Part shown: in pieces, positions 13,117 through 21,085 of the stretch
Layout: the number at the start of each line of letters is the position of its first letter
Position numbering within the stretch: the first letter of the stretch is position 1
Source: Candidatus Dojkabacteria bacterium UBA5209
GTDB taxonomy: Bacteria > Patescibacteriota > Dojkabacteria > SC72
Direction of reading: 5' to 3'
Length of the DNA: 25,870 nt
Assembly: GCA_002412645.1 (NCBI GenBank)
Contig: DHVL01000006.1
Location: 10,171-36,040 of the forward strand
The notes under the pieces: model-generated
Database searches by the model: none
What the model saw: only the letters and a program-made list of their open reading frames with translations
What the model was told of the DNA's origin: nothing
Program-made: the position numbers and the translations under genes

Positions 13117-14809
13117 GAGCAAGAGTAATTGGATATTACCTAAAAGAACTACAGTAAAAGATTTAATACCTTTCTTGCTTAAAAGAAGAGGTATTAAGGA
13201 TATAGATTCTTTCCTAACTCCTACTCTTGAGAGTGTTCCTTCTTTTGAAAAGCTTTACGATTCTAAAAGAGCAGCAAAAGAGATACTCGATGCTGTTAAA
13301 AATGAGCTTAAAATAGTAATACATGGTGACTTTGATGCAGATGGAATATCTTCTGTAAGTATACTCTGGGAGTTTCTTTTTAAAGAGTTAGGTAAGCACT
13401 TAGGTAAAGATATTAATGTAGTTCCATATATACCAAGTAGAGTAGATCAAGGATATGGACTCTCTGAGTCTTCTTTGGAAGATATGCTTGAGTTAGGTGC
13501 ACAGATGGTAATTACTGTAGATTGTGGAATTAGAGATAAGGAGTTGATTAAAAGATATATGGATGAAAAGGGATTACTCTTTGTAATTACTGATCATCAT
13601 CAACCACCAGAAGATATATTAGAAGACTTAACATATACAGTCGTGCATCCCATGTATCCTGCTAAAGAATATCCTCAGACAGAAATATGTGGTGCTTTTG
13701 TTACATTTCTCTTAATACAAGCTCTTAGAAAAGAGTCTGGTATGGAGTATGAGTTTAGTAGTGAGAGTAATGGTTTAGATCTAGTTGCACTTGCTACTGT
13801 TACTGACTTAATGCCACTGCTTGAAGTTAACAGAAATATTGTATATTGGGGATTAAAACAGATTAGAGAGGGTAAGAGATTGGGTATGAACGAACTGGTT
13901 AAGGTTGCAGGGATAGAGAGGGGAGAGATTGATAGCTACCATTTGGGATATATACTTGGTCCCAGAATTAATGCTGCAGGAAGGATAGGGGCACCTTTAG
14001 ATGCAGTAAAGATGTTTGTTAGTGAGAAAGAGGATGTATGTAAAAAGATTGCAGATATACTTAATGAAACTAATTACCAAAGACAATATATGACTCAAAG
14101 TAGTATAGAGGAAGCAGAAGGATTAATAGGGGAAGAGGTAAGTGAAAAGCTTCTCTTTGTTGTAGGTAACGATTGGCATGAGGGTATTGTTGGTTTAGTA
14201 GCAGGTAAGCTTAATGAAAAATATCATAGACCAACTCTTGTTGGTACAAGAGCTAATGGTAAAGTAAGATGCTCTGCCAGAAGTATAGAGGGTTTTAATA
14301 TTACCCAAGCTCTTAGTAAATGTTCAGAGTATCTAGAAAAATATGGAGGTCATGCACAGGCAGCGGGTTTTTCTTTAGAGGAGAAGAAATTAGAGAAATT
14401 TACAAAGTGTATTAAAGAAGTAGCGCAGGAGGAGATAACTGATGAGATGTTAACTAAAGATCTTAATATAGATTTACTACTAGATTCTGATGATATATCT
14501 AAAACTCTTGTAGAGAGAATTGATTTACTCAAACCATTTGGTAATGGTAACAGTAAGCCATTAATTGCATTAACTGATTTAGTAATATTCAAAAAGCAAG
14601 TAATGGGTAAATTAGGAAACCATATGAAATTAATATGTAAAGGTAGTGGTGTAGACTTAATTACACTAATCTTTTTTAATTGTGATGAAGATATACAAGA
14701 GATTAACCCTGATGATGTAATAGATGTAGTGGGTAGTGTAGGTATTAATAGCTGGAATGGTAATGAAGAGATACAATTTCTTGTAAAGGAGTGGAAATTT
14801 AAAGTATAA
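13106..14809 (+). CDS. recJ: Single-stranded-DNA exonuclease RecJ
   Basis: 567 residues, a normal RecJ length. 5'-3' ssDNA exonuclease of the DHH family used in recombination and repair. Motifs: IHGDFDADGISS (72-83, with D75, D77, D79), VDCG (138-141), TDHH (162-165), and the DHHA1 glycine motif GGHAQAAG (414-421). The C-terminal OB-like domain is present. Start overlaps recX by 11 bp, giving a recA-recX-recJ unit. The promoter for the downstream T-box leader has its -35 inside the last recJ codons and its -10 over the stop codon. Confidence 0.95.
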   Translation: MTIKSKSNWILPKRTTVKDLIPFLLKRRGIKDIDSFLTPTLESVPSFEKLYDSKRAAKEILDAVKNELKIVIHGDFDADGISSVSILWEFLFKELGKHLGKDINVVPYIPSRVDQGYGLSESSLEDMLELGAQMVITVDCGIRDKELIKRYMDEKGLLFVITDHHQPPEDILEDLTYTVVHPMYPAKEYPQTEICGAFVTFLLIQALRKESGMEYEFSSESNGLDLVALATVTDLMPLLEVNRNIVYWGLKQIREGKRLGMNELVKVAGIERGEIDSYHLGYILGPRINAAGRIGAPLDAVKMFVSEKEDVCKKIADILNETNYQRQYMTQSSIEEAEGLIGEEVSEKLLFVVGNDWHEGIVGLVAGKLNEKYHRPTLVGTRANGKVRCSARSIEGFNITQALSKCSEYLEKYGGHAQAAGFSLEEKKLEKFTKCIKEVAQEEITDEMLTKDLNIDLLLDSDDISKTLVERIDLLKPFGNGNSKPLIALTDLVIFKKQVMGKLGNHMKLICKGSGVDLITLIFFNCDEDIQEINPDDVIDVVGSVGINSWNGNEEIQFLVKEWKFKV

Positions 14810-14810
14810 T
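14781..14810 (+). promoter_or_regulatory. Candidate promoter of the T-box/aspS transcript
   Basis: TTGTAA (14781-14786), 18-nt spacer, consensus TATAAT (14805-14810) overlapping the recJ stop. It predicts a start near 14817, within the 5' arm of the short stem I. The exact start decides how much of that stem exists. Confidence 0.5.
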
Positions 14811-14811
14811 G

Positions 14812-14927
14812 TTTTGTGACAGTGCAGAAACTTAAAGAGGTCCACAAGACAAATGGGGTGGCACCGCGGTAGAGATATCGTCCCCTTTCCAGTAGAGATT
14901 AATATCTTTGTTGGAGAGGGGATTTTT
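14812..14927 (+). promoter_or_regulatory. T-box riboswitch (very short form) controlling aspS
   Basis: Contains the T-box signature GGGTGGCACCGCGG (14856-14869). Antiterminator: GGGG 14855-14858 with CCCC 14882-14885, bulge starting TGGC, and an upper stem CGGTA (14867-14871) and TATCG (14876-14880) closed by GAGA. Competing terminator: TCCCCTTTCCA (14881-14891) with TGGAGAGGGGA (14912-14922), then TTTTT (14923-14927). UGGC pairs with a tRNA end GCCA, i.e. discriminator G, as in bacterial tRNA-Asp and tRNA-Asn. Upstream there is only a small hairpin (TTTTGTGAC 14812-14820 with GTC-CACAAGA 14840-14849), far shorter than a normal stem I, and no stem II/III. Candidate specifiers are GAC (14818-14820) or AAC (14829-14831, in the loop). 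Confidence 0.9.
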
Positions 14928-14950
14928 AATTAAAATATATATTAAAGAAT

Positions 14951-16282
14951 ATGGAAAGAATTCATATTAAGGATTTAAAAGAGTATATAGGTAAAGAGGT
15001 AAGAATTAGAGGTAGAGTAGATACCATTAGGGATCAAGGGAAGATAATATTTGTTGTTGTAAGAGATAGGTCGGGTAAAATACAAACAGTTGCATGGCAT
15101 GAGAATGAAGAGGTATTTAAAACAGCTAAATCTTTAACACATGAATCTATCGTAGATATACAAGGAGAAGTAAAAGAAGCACCACAGGTAGCAACAGGGT
15201 ATGAGATTGGTATTAATTCTCTAAGAATAGACTCATTAGCTACTACACCACTTCCAATCGCAATAGAACAACCATATACAGAGAACATCTCAGCATTAGA
15301 TAGACGTTTAGATTACAGATGGATAGATTTAAGAAGTGAAAAGAATTCTTTAATGATGGATGTTTCTACATTGGTAGGACATACTCTTCGAGAGTACTGT
15401 ATAAAGGATGGATTTAAAGAAATACAAGCACCAAGAATAATTAGTGCAGCTAGTGAATCCGGTGCTAATGTATTTGAGGTTAAATATTTTGATAAAAAAG
15501 CATACCTTGCTCAATCTCCACAATTTCATAAACAGATGGGTATAGCTGCTGACTTAGAGAAGGTCTTTAATATGGGTCCTGTATTTAGAGCAGAGAAATC
15601 ATTTACAACTAGACACTTAACAGAATATACAAGTTTTGATGTAGAGATAGGGTATATAGATAGTTACAAGGATGTTTGTAAGTTTGAAGAGGGAATGATT
15701 AAACATATGTTAAAGGAAGTAAAAGAGAAATATGGAGAGAGAATGGAGGAAGTATTCAAAACAAAGATTAATATACCAGAGGGAGAGTTCCCATATATAT
15801 CTGTAAAAGAAGCTAAAGAGAAACTTGCTAAAGCAGGAATACCAAGTAAAGATGTAGGAGACTTCTCCCCAGAGGAAGAGAAGGCAATAGGGAAGATAAT
15901 GGAAGAGGAAACAGGTTGTGAATTCCTCTTTATAGTTGATTACCCTCATGCCAACAGGGCCTTTTACCATATGAAAGATGAGAGTAATCCAACCATAGCA
16001 TTAGGTTACGATCTCTTCTGGAAAGGATTAGAGATAACTACTGGTGCACAAAGAGAGCATAGATTGGAAAATCTTAAACAGAATGCATTAGAAAGAGGTA
16101 TTAAAGAGGAGTCAATGTCTGAATATTTTGATTACTTTAAATATGGTTGTCCTCCTCATGGTGGATTTGCAATTGGTACAGAAAGACTTCTAATGAAGCT
16201 CTTAGGTTTTACAAGTATATTAGAAACTACATATCTTCCTAATACTCCTAATAGGTTGGGAAAGTTAATAGCTAAAAAATAG
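14951..16282 (+). CDS. aspS: Aspartyl-tRNA synthetase, archaeal-type short form
   Basis: 443 residues. Charges tRNA-Asp (and, if non-discriminating, tRNA-Asn) with aspartate. N-terminal OB fold (about 1-105: VRIRGRVDTIRDQGKIIFVVVRD), class II catalytic core with YLAQSPQFHKQM (about 185-196), motif 2 FRAEKSFTTRHLTEYTSFDVE (212-232) and motif 3 GGFAIGTERLLMKLLG (near 405-420). The usual bacterial enzyme is near 590 residues because of a GAD insertion; that insert is absent, so this is the archaeal/eukaryal type also found in some Firmicutes. Expression is governed by the T-box directly upstream. No Shine-Dalgarno is visible. Tolerance for tRNA-Asn cannot be judged from this window. Confidence 0.93.
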   Translation: MERIHIKDLKEYIGKEVRIRGRVDTIRDQGKIIFVVVRDRSGKIQTVAWHENEEVFKTAKSLTHESIVDIQGEVKEAPQVATGYEIGINSLRIDSLATTPLPIAIEQPYTENISALDRRLDYRWIDLRSEKNSLMMDVSTLVGHTLREYCIKDGFKEIQAPRIISAASESGANVFEVKYFDKKAYLAQSPQFHKQMGIAADLEKVFNMGPVFRAEKSFTTRHLTEYTSFDVEIGYIDSYKDVCKFEEGMIKHMLKEVKEKYGERMEEVFKTKINIPEGEFPYISVKEAKEKLAKAGIPSKDVGDFSPEEEKAIGKIMEEETGCEFLFIVDYPHANRAFYHMKDESNPTIALGYDLFWKGLEITTGAQREHRLENLKQNALERGIKEESMSEYFDYFKYGCPPHGGFAIGTERLLMKLLGFTSILETTYLPNTPNRLGKLIAKK

Positions 16283-16297
16283 TAGGTATATGTGATA

Positions 16298-16324
16298 ATA
16301 TCAGGGAGTAATATTTCCTGATAT
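16298..16324 (+). promoter_or_regulatory. Hairpin just before the D,D-carboxypeptidase start
   Basis: ATATCAGG (16298-16305) and CCTGATAT (16317-16324) form an 8-bp stem with an 11-nt loop, ending 4 nt before the ATG at 16329 and 15 nt after the aspS stop. There is no T-run, so it could be an aspS 3' end structure or a translational control element. Confidence 0.4.
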
Positions 16325-16328
16325 ATTG

Positions 16329-17393
16329 ATGAACAAAAAGCTACCTGAAGTAAAGAAAGAAAAGAATCTTCCTGATGAAAGATATGATGAAAAGCTTTTT
16401 AAACAGGCATATAAAGCTGGTCTAGAGGCAAGAGAGTTAGAGAAGAAACAGAAAAGAAAAAAGATAATCCTTAAAGTAGGTGGTATAGTTCTTACTTTGG
16501 TAGTAATAGTATCTACCATCGTTTTGCTACTCTCTTTGAAGGAAGAGAAGATTGAATATATAGAAGCAAATTCTTTTTCCAAACAGGTTCAACTTACACA
16601 GATTAGTAACTTAGTGGAAGTTTCCTCACCTCCATTAATGATTTCTACTAATAATATCTCTGCACAAAGCGCATTCGTTTTTGATCCCTCTTCAGGCTCT
16701 GTAATCTATGAGAAAAACTCTAATGAGAGAAGACCTATTGCTAGTATTACAAAATTACTTTCTGTATTAGTTGTATTAGAAACTTTTGACATAGAGGAGA
16801 GTATTGAAGTTAGTTTAGAAAATATACCTGAAAATTTAGATTGGCAATTAGAGTTAATGGAAGGAGATAGAATAAAGGTAGACTACTTACTTAAAGCTAT
16901 GCTTCTTAGCTCTTACAATGATACTGCATATGTTATTGCTAATGCATATCCTAATGGTGGATACTCTGCTTTTATTTCTGCTATGAATAAAAAAGCTACT
17001 AGCTTGAGAATGTCAGAAAGTATGTTTAGTAATCCTGCGGGTATAGATAGTGAATCTAATTACTCAACTGCACAAGATGTTGGGAAGTTAGTTTCTGCTG
17101 TAATAAATAATCAGTATATTCTAGATATTGTAAGTAGTGGATCATTTAATATCTCTTGGAATTCAGGAGAAGAGTTAAAAAGTAAAAAGGTATATACTAC
17201 TAATCAACTTTACGGTGTAAATCCATATATTAAAGGTTTAAAGACTGGTATTACAGAAAATGCTAAACAGTGTTTCGTTGGTCTTTTCGAATATACAAAT
17301 GGTAATCAGTTAGTAACTGTAGTACTGGGTTCTGAGGATAGATTCACTGATACTGCTAACTTGGAAAGAATTAGTAGGGGGTTATTAAAATGA
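16329..17393 (+). CDS. D-alanyl-D-alanine carboxypeptidase (peptidase S11)
   Basis: 354 residues from the ATG at 16329; a TTG at 16326 would add one residue. A basic cytoplasmic N terminus (about 45 residues) precedes one membrane anchor (about 48-70), placing the catalytic domain outside. All three penicillin-binding motifs are present: SITK (139-142, catalytic Ser), SYN (195-197), KTG (305-307). The family trims the terminal D-Ala from peptidoglycan stem peptides and sets cross-linking. The usual DacA-type C-terminal membrane-associated domain is missing: the protein ends soon after the KTG region, and the anchor is N-terminal. Its last 9 bp overlap the convergent gene at 17385. Confidence 0.9.
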   Translation: MNKKLPEVKKEKNLPDERYDEKLFKQAYKAGLEARELEKKQKRKKIILKVGGIVLTLVVIVSTIVLLLSLKEEKIEYIEANSFSKQVQLTQISNLVEVSSPPLMISTNNISAQSAFVFDPSSGSVIYEKNSNERRPIASITKLLSVLVVLETFDIEESIEVSLENIPENLDWQLELMEGDRIKVDYLLKAMLLSSYNDTAYVIANAYPNGGYSAFISAMNKKATSLRMSESMFSNPAGIDSESNYSTAQDVGKLVSAVINNQYILDIVSSGSFNISWNSGEELKSKKVYTTNQLYGVNPYIKGLKTGITENAKQCFVGLFEYTNGNQLVTVVLGSEDRFTDTANLERISRGLLK

Positions 17394-18692
17394 AAGTAGG
17401 CCTCCCTCTTTAACAGGTGCAGGAGGCAGCTCTATTCTGTTTTGTACAATATCGTAATTAATAGCAGGGTAATATATAAAGAAGTCTGCTCTCTCTCCTC
17501 CTTTAAGCTCTGCTTGTCCTTCTACCATATATACTGGCTGAAGATATTGCTGCTCTGCTAATCCTTCGTAGTATGTAATATACATATTGTCTACTCTAAA
17601 TTTGTTTACACTTTGAACAGTGTAGGGTCTTACTTCATCACCAGTACTGTTTAGATATACTAAACTACCTTCTCCTTCCTGTATCTTTTGTAAGGCGTAA
17701 GATGGGGATACTAATTCATATGTACCACAGCTTTCTGTTTCTAAACTCCATGTGTTGTACTCTATTTGATATACATTATTCAATGATTTAAGCTCATCAT
17801 TTCTAGGTCCAACATATACAGAAATGTTTGTTTTAACAGGATATTGATATGTGAGTAGAGTACTGAAATTGTATACTTCTACTCTTTCATCATTTACAAT
17901 TTTACTTCCTGTCTCATATGTTAAATCTCTACTTGTTAAGCTATCCACCATCTGTTGAGCTCCTTCTAGATTTGTTGCTATTGATATCATTGGTACCTTT
18001 CTTAAAAAGTCTACCCTTATTAATTCTGCAGTTATGAGTGACTCTGCTTGTGAGAATGAACCATCTGGATTTATATCTATCAAATGTATTGTTGGTTGTA
18101 CTTCAGTATACACCTGATCTAATACTCCAATACTTCGCAGTGCGTTAGTAGCAATAGAGGGTGCTTCCCTTTCTGTAGGTAAGTCGAATTCTCTTCGTAT
18201 TTCTCTAATCTTTTCATGCTCTGTCTTAAGGGTGAAGTTTAAGTCTCTAGCTCTAATATTTAAGCTTCTTCCTGTTGTGTTATCTACCCATATATATCCT
18301 GTTGTTCCCTGTCTTACTATTCTCTCTGGATCAAAACCCATTTTTGTAGCCAATATTTTTGCTTCGGCTTGTGAATTAATGATTTGACCTAAGTTAGTAT
18401 ATCTATATACATTTACAATATTGGGTAAACTATCTATCTTCCCGCTATCTGTTTGTAATTCAAATATCATCTCTGAATCAGGAGTTACCTCTAGTGAAGG
18501 TATTTCTAATTTATGTTCCAAGAATTCTTCCTTCTCTTGTGTACAGGCGTAGTTGGCTGTTAGATACTCTGGTGGTAGTGTACTGTCTTTAGATGAGAGT
18601 AAAAAGAGTAATACTAATATGAACAGAGTCCCTGCAATTAATACTATTACTCCAAATCTTTTAGTCCAAAACGCAGCTTCTGTTAATGTCAT
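17385..18692 (-). CDS. Membrane-anchored extracytoplasmic protein, unknown (435 aa)
   Basis: One N-terminal membrane helix (about 13-33, IVLIAGTLFILVLLFLL) is followed by a long, mostly beta-type outside domain. No catalytic motif is evident. The C-terminal part, with VRPYTVQSVNKFRVDNMYITYYE and YLQPVYMVEGQAEL (about 355-400), resembles repeats seen in YycH/YycI- or PepSY-type extracytoplasmic regulatory domains; that comparison is from memory and weak. Convergent overlap of 9 bp with the carboxypeptidase. The promoter is clear and predicts a leaderless mRNA. The product may sit in the envelope near the peptidoglycan enzyme, but no functional link is shown. Confidence 0.75.
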   Translation of the reverse strand: MTLTEAAFWTKRFGVIVLIAGTLFILVLLFLLSSKDSTLPPEYLTANYACTQEKEEFLEHKLEIPSLEVTPDSEMIFELQTDSGKIDSLPNIVNVYRYTNLGQIINSQAEAKILATKMGFDPERIVRQGTTGYIWVDNTTGRSLNIRARDLNFTLKTEHEKIREIRREFDLPTEREAPSIATNALRSIGVLDQVYTEVQPTIHLIDINPDGSFSQAESLITAELIRVDFLRKVPMISIATNLEGAQQMVDSLTSRDLTYETGSKIVNDERVEVYNFSTLLTYQYPVKTNISVYVGPRNDELKSLNNVYQIEYNTWSLETESCGTYELVSPSYALQKIQEGEGSLVYLNSTGDEVRPYTVQSVNKFRVDNMYITYYEGLAEQQYLQPVYMVEGQAELKGGERADFFIYYPAINYDIVQNRIELPPAPVKEGGLLSF

Positions 18693-18698
18693 GGTATA

Positions 18699-18727
18699 AT
18701 AATAACAGTGTATATTTGTTATATCAA
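18699..18727 (-). promoter_or_regulatory. Leaderless promoter of the 435-aa gene
   Basis: On the minus strand TTGATA (18727-18722), 17-nt spacer, TATTAT (18704-18699) preceded by TGT, giving an extended -10 as well. The -10 ends 6 nt before the ATG at 18692, so transcription should begin at the start codon. This is the best-formed example of the leaderless pattern in the window. Confidence 0.7.
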
Positions 18728-18753
18728 CCTAATTTTATACCTCTTTCTTTTTA

Positions 18754-20391
18754 ATGAGAACAGTAGAAGAAAATATCCAATTAGCACAATTACTTTTTCC
18801 AAATGTAGATGAAAGTGTCGAGGATATTCTAAAGAAATATCCAAAGAGAGAATTAACAGAAGACCAGTTAGTGTTAAGATTTGCACCTAGTCCTACGGGT
18901 TTTGTACATATTGGTAGTGTATATATGGCTTTGATTAATGAAAAATTAGTTAGACAGAGTAATGGTATCTTCATCCTTAGAGTAGAAGATACAGATAAAA
19001 AGAGAGAGATTGAAAGTGGGGTAGATGTCTTGGTAGATGGTATTAATGCTTTTGATATTGACATAGACGAGGGAATTGTTGATGGTGGTAAATACGGTCC
19101 ATATCTTCAAAGCGAAAGGGGTGATATATATCATATATTTGCAAAGGATCTTGTTTCTAAGGGTTTAGCATATCCATGCTTTGCTTCATCTAATGAATTA
19201 GAAGAGATTAGAGCTAAGCAGAGTGAAATGGGTGTTAGAACTGGATACTACGGTGAGTTTGCTAAGTGGAGAGACGCTTCTTTTGATGATGTCCAAAAAG
19301 AGTTAGAGGTAGGTACTCCCTTTGTAATTAGGTTGTACTCTCAAGGTATCAATGAAAGAAAGATCAATGTTGTTGACCTGATTAAGGGTGGTATTACTCT
19401 CTCTGAAAATGATATGGACGCGGTACTTCTTAAATCAGATGGTTTACCTACATATCACTTTGCTCACCCTATTGATGATTCTTTAATGGATATTAGCTTT
19501 GTACTTAGGGGTGACGAGTGGCTTCCCTCACAACCTTTACATATGGAGATATTTAAAGCTTTAGGCTTTGATGCTCTCTCATATGGTCATATTTCTCCTC
19601 TAATGAAATTAGAAGGGGGTAACAAACGGAAGCTAAGTAAGAGAAAAGATCCTGAAGCAGATATTGCTTACTACATTGAAAAGGGATATCCAATTAATGG
19701 TGTAAAAGAATATCTTCTTAATATTGCTAACTCAAATTTCTATGATTGGAGGATGCAAAATCCACAAAGTAGTATATCTGAATTTGAACTAAGATTGGAG
19801 AAGTTTAACAGGGCAGGGGCTCTGTTTGATATTAGAAAACTAGAAGATATATGTAAGGAGTATATCTCTAAATTAAGTGCTACAACTGTATATGAACAGT
19901 CACTTAAATGGTCTGGAAGTTTTAACAAAGAGCTATATGAGAGATTAAAAGAGAACAAAGATTACTGTATTAATATCTTTAATATTGAAAGAGAGGGTAG
20001 TAAGGTTAGAAAAGATTTAGTTAGATGGTCAGATATTCCTGATATGTTAGATATGTTCTTTGATGATTACTCAACCGAGAAAGTAGATATGGATATTAAT
20101 CTTCAAAAAACAATATTAGAGGAATATCTTAATACCTTGTATATTGGAGATTCTTCGCAGGAGTGGTTTGGTAAGATTAAGGATATTGCACAGAGGAATG
20201 GTTTCTCTACTGATTTTAAAGAGTACGAAAAAGAACCTAAGAAGTTTAAAGGTAAGGTAGGAGATGTAGCTATGGTTATTAGGGTAGCTATTACTGGCAG
20301 AAAGCAAACGCCAGATCTTTATCAGGTTATACAGGTAATGGGAGAGAGTAAAGTTCGTGAAAGGGTAGAAAGGTATATTAAATCTCTGTAG
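18754..20391 (+). CDS. gltX: Glutamyl-tRNA synthetase
   Basis: 545 residues. Charges tRNA-Glu; in organisms lacking GlnRS it also charges tRNA-Gln for later amidation. Class I motifs: RFAPSPTGFVHIGS with HIGS at 52-55, and the KMSKS equivalent KLSKR at 293-297. A 35-40-residue N-terminal extension (LLFPNVDESVEDILKKYPKRELTEDQ) precedes the core. This, and the overall length (over 540 versus about 470), matches the long GluRS form common in Clostridia and some candidate phyla. tRNA-Gln(CTG) lies 24 bp downstream on the same strand, suggestive of the indirect Gln-tRNA route, but no GatCAB genes are in view. Confidence 0.93.
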   Translation: MRTVEENIQLAQLLFPNVDESVEDILKKYPKRELTEDQLVLRFAPSPTGFVHIGSVYMALINEKLVRQSNGIFILRVEDTDKKREIESGVDVLVDGINAFDIDIDEGIVDGGKYGPYLQSERGDIYHIFAKDLVSKGLAYPCFASSNELEEIRAKQSEMGVRTGYYGEFAKWRDASFDDVQKELEVGTPFVIRLYSQGINERKINVVDLIKGGITLSENDMDAVLLKSDGLPTYHFAHPIDDSLMDISFVLRGDEWLPSQPLHMEIFKALGFDALSYGHISPLMKLEGGNKRKLSKRKDPEADIAYYIEKGYPINGVKEYLLNIANSNFYDWRMQNPQSSISEFELRLEKFNRAGALFDIRKLEDICKEYISKLSATTVYEQSLKWSGSFNKELYERLKENKDYCINIFNIEREGSKVRKDLVRWSDIPDMLDMFFDDYSTEKVDMDINLQKTILEEYLNTLYIGDSSQEWFGKIKDIAQRNGFSTDFKEYEKEPKKFKGKVGDVAMVIRVAITGRKQTPDLYQVIQVMGESKVRERVERYIKSL

Positions 20392-20399
20392 GAATGTAG

Positions 20400-20405
20400 T
20401 ATAAT
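20400..20405 (+). promoter_or_regulatory. -10 box of tRNA-Gln
   Basis: Consensus TATAAT at 20400-20405, ending 10 nt before the mature 5' end at 20416. No good -35 is visible, and read-through from gltX is also possible. Confidence 0.4.
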
Positions 20406-20415
20406 CGGGTGCTTT

Positions 20416-20486
20416 TGCCGGATCGTCTAATGGTAGGACGGCGGTCTCTGGAACCGCTAATCATAGTTCGAATCTATGTCCGGCAA
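20416..20486 (+). tRNA. tRNA-Gln (anticodon CTG)
   Basis: Acceptor TGCCGGA/TCCGGCA (20416-20422, 20479-20485) with the U1-A72 pair typical of tRNA-Gln. D-loop contains AATGGTAG, anticodon stem GCGGT/ACCGC with loop CTCTGGA, T-arm CATAG/CTATG with loop TTCGAAT. Discriminator A20486; CCA is not encoded. Confidence 0.93.
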
Positions 20487-20487
20487 G

Positions 20488-20760
20488 TTAGTTTCTCACA
20501 GATGCTATTAATTGATTCACTTTCTGTATTGCAGAAAAAAGCAGAGGATTACTCTCTTGTGGTACAAACCCTATCTCATCTGCTATGATTTCCATTTCAT
20601 CTTCTGAAAGTAATACTTGGTACTGCTTTGTACTATTCGAATCCTCAAGTAAACATGAGAGCTTGTTAAAGAGAGGTGTACCTTTGTAATTTTGTAAAGG
20701 TAAGTTATTGAGTAGTTCTCTTGTTTCTTCATTTGTTAATTGTAGTACTCCTCTTTGCAT
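20488..20760 (-). CDS. Small uncharacterised protein after csoR (90 aa)
   Basis: 90 residues, mostly helical and acidic, starting MQRGVLQLTNEETREL. No Cys/His metal motif (a single Cys) and no membrane segment, so a direct copper role is not suggested by sequence. It follows csoR by 34 bp on the same strand, but its ATG is preceded at exactly 5 nt by TATAAT (20771-20766), so it probably also has its own leaderless promoter. The stop is 2 bp from the end of the opposite-strand tRNA-Gln. I do not recognise the family. Confidence 0.65.
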   Translation of the reverse strand: MQRGVLQLTNEETRELLNNLPLQNYKGTPLFNKLSCLLEDSNSTKQYQVLLSEDEMEIIADEIGFVPQESNPLLFSAIQKVNQLIASVRN

Positions 20761-20765
20761 ATCAG

Positions 20766-20771
20766 ATTATA
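20766..20771 (-). promoter_or_regulatory. -10 box, leaderless, for the 90-aa gene
   Basis: On the minus strand TATAAT occupies 20771-20766 and is separated from the ATG at 20760 by the 5 nt CTGAT. No clear -35 was found. Confidence 0.45.
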
Positions 20772-20794
20772 TTCTTAAATATTATTTTTTCCAA

Positions 20795-21067
20795 TTATCT
20801 ATTTAGTAGTTTTGTTACAGTAAGTATCTCTTCTACCATTTCTTTTTTTCTACTGTCTTGATCAGACTCTATTGCTGTTGTAAAACAGTGATGAAGATGG
20901 CTTTCCATCATTGTCTGGTTTGCAGATTTAAGTAATCCTATTACAGCTAAATTCTGTTGCATTATATCTATACAGTATTTCTCCTCTTCTACCATCTCTA
21001 TTATCTTCCCTATTAAGCTTTTTGCTTTTTTAAGATTTACTAAGGCAGATTGTTTTTCATTTTTCAT
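20795..21067 (-). CDS. csoR: Copper-sensing repressor CsoR
   Basis: 90 residues, the normal size of the CsoR/RcnR (DUF156) four-helix-bundle repressors. Cu(I) ligands are at family spacing: C32 (KYCIDIMQQ), H57 and C61 (SHLHHC), i.e. Cys-x24-His-x3-Cys, the same intervals as C36-H61-C65 in Mycobacterium CsoR. Copper binding releases the protein from DNA. A matching palindromic operator sits over the operon promoter (24742-24764), so it should repress its own operon, in which it is fourth. The start has no Shine-Dalgarno. Confidence 0.92.
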   Translation of the reverse strand: MKNEKQSALVNLKKAKSLIGKIIEMVEEEKYCIDIMQQNLAVIGLLKSANQTMMESHLHHCFTTAIESDQDSRKKEMVEEILTVTKLLNR

Positions 21068-21085
21068 ATTTAATATACATATGAA

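Noticed and set aside
14938..14943. A second, leaderless promoter for aspS that bypasses the T-box
   Set aside because: TATATT sits 7 nt before the ATG, but the region is extremely AT-rich and no -35 or TGn extension supports it.
15710..15970. 86-aa minus-strand ORF inside aspS
   Set aside because: It lies wholly within a well-supported synthetase gene on the other strand and has the Phe/Tyr/Leu-rich composition expected from the antisense of an AT-rich coding sequence.
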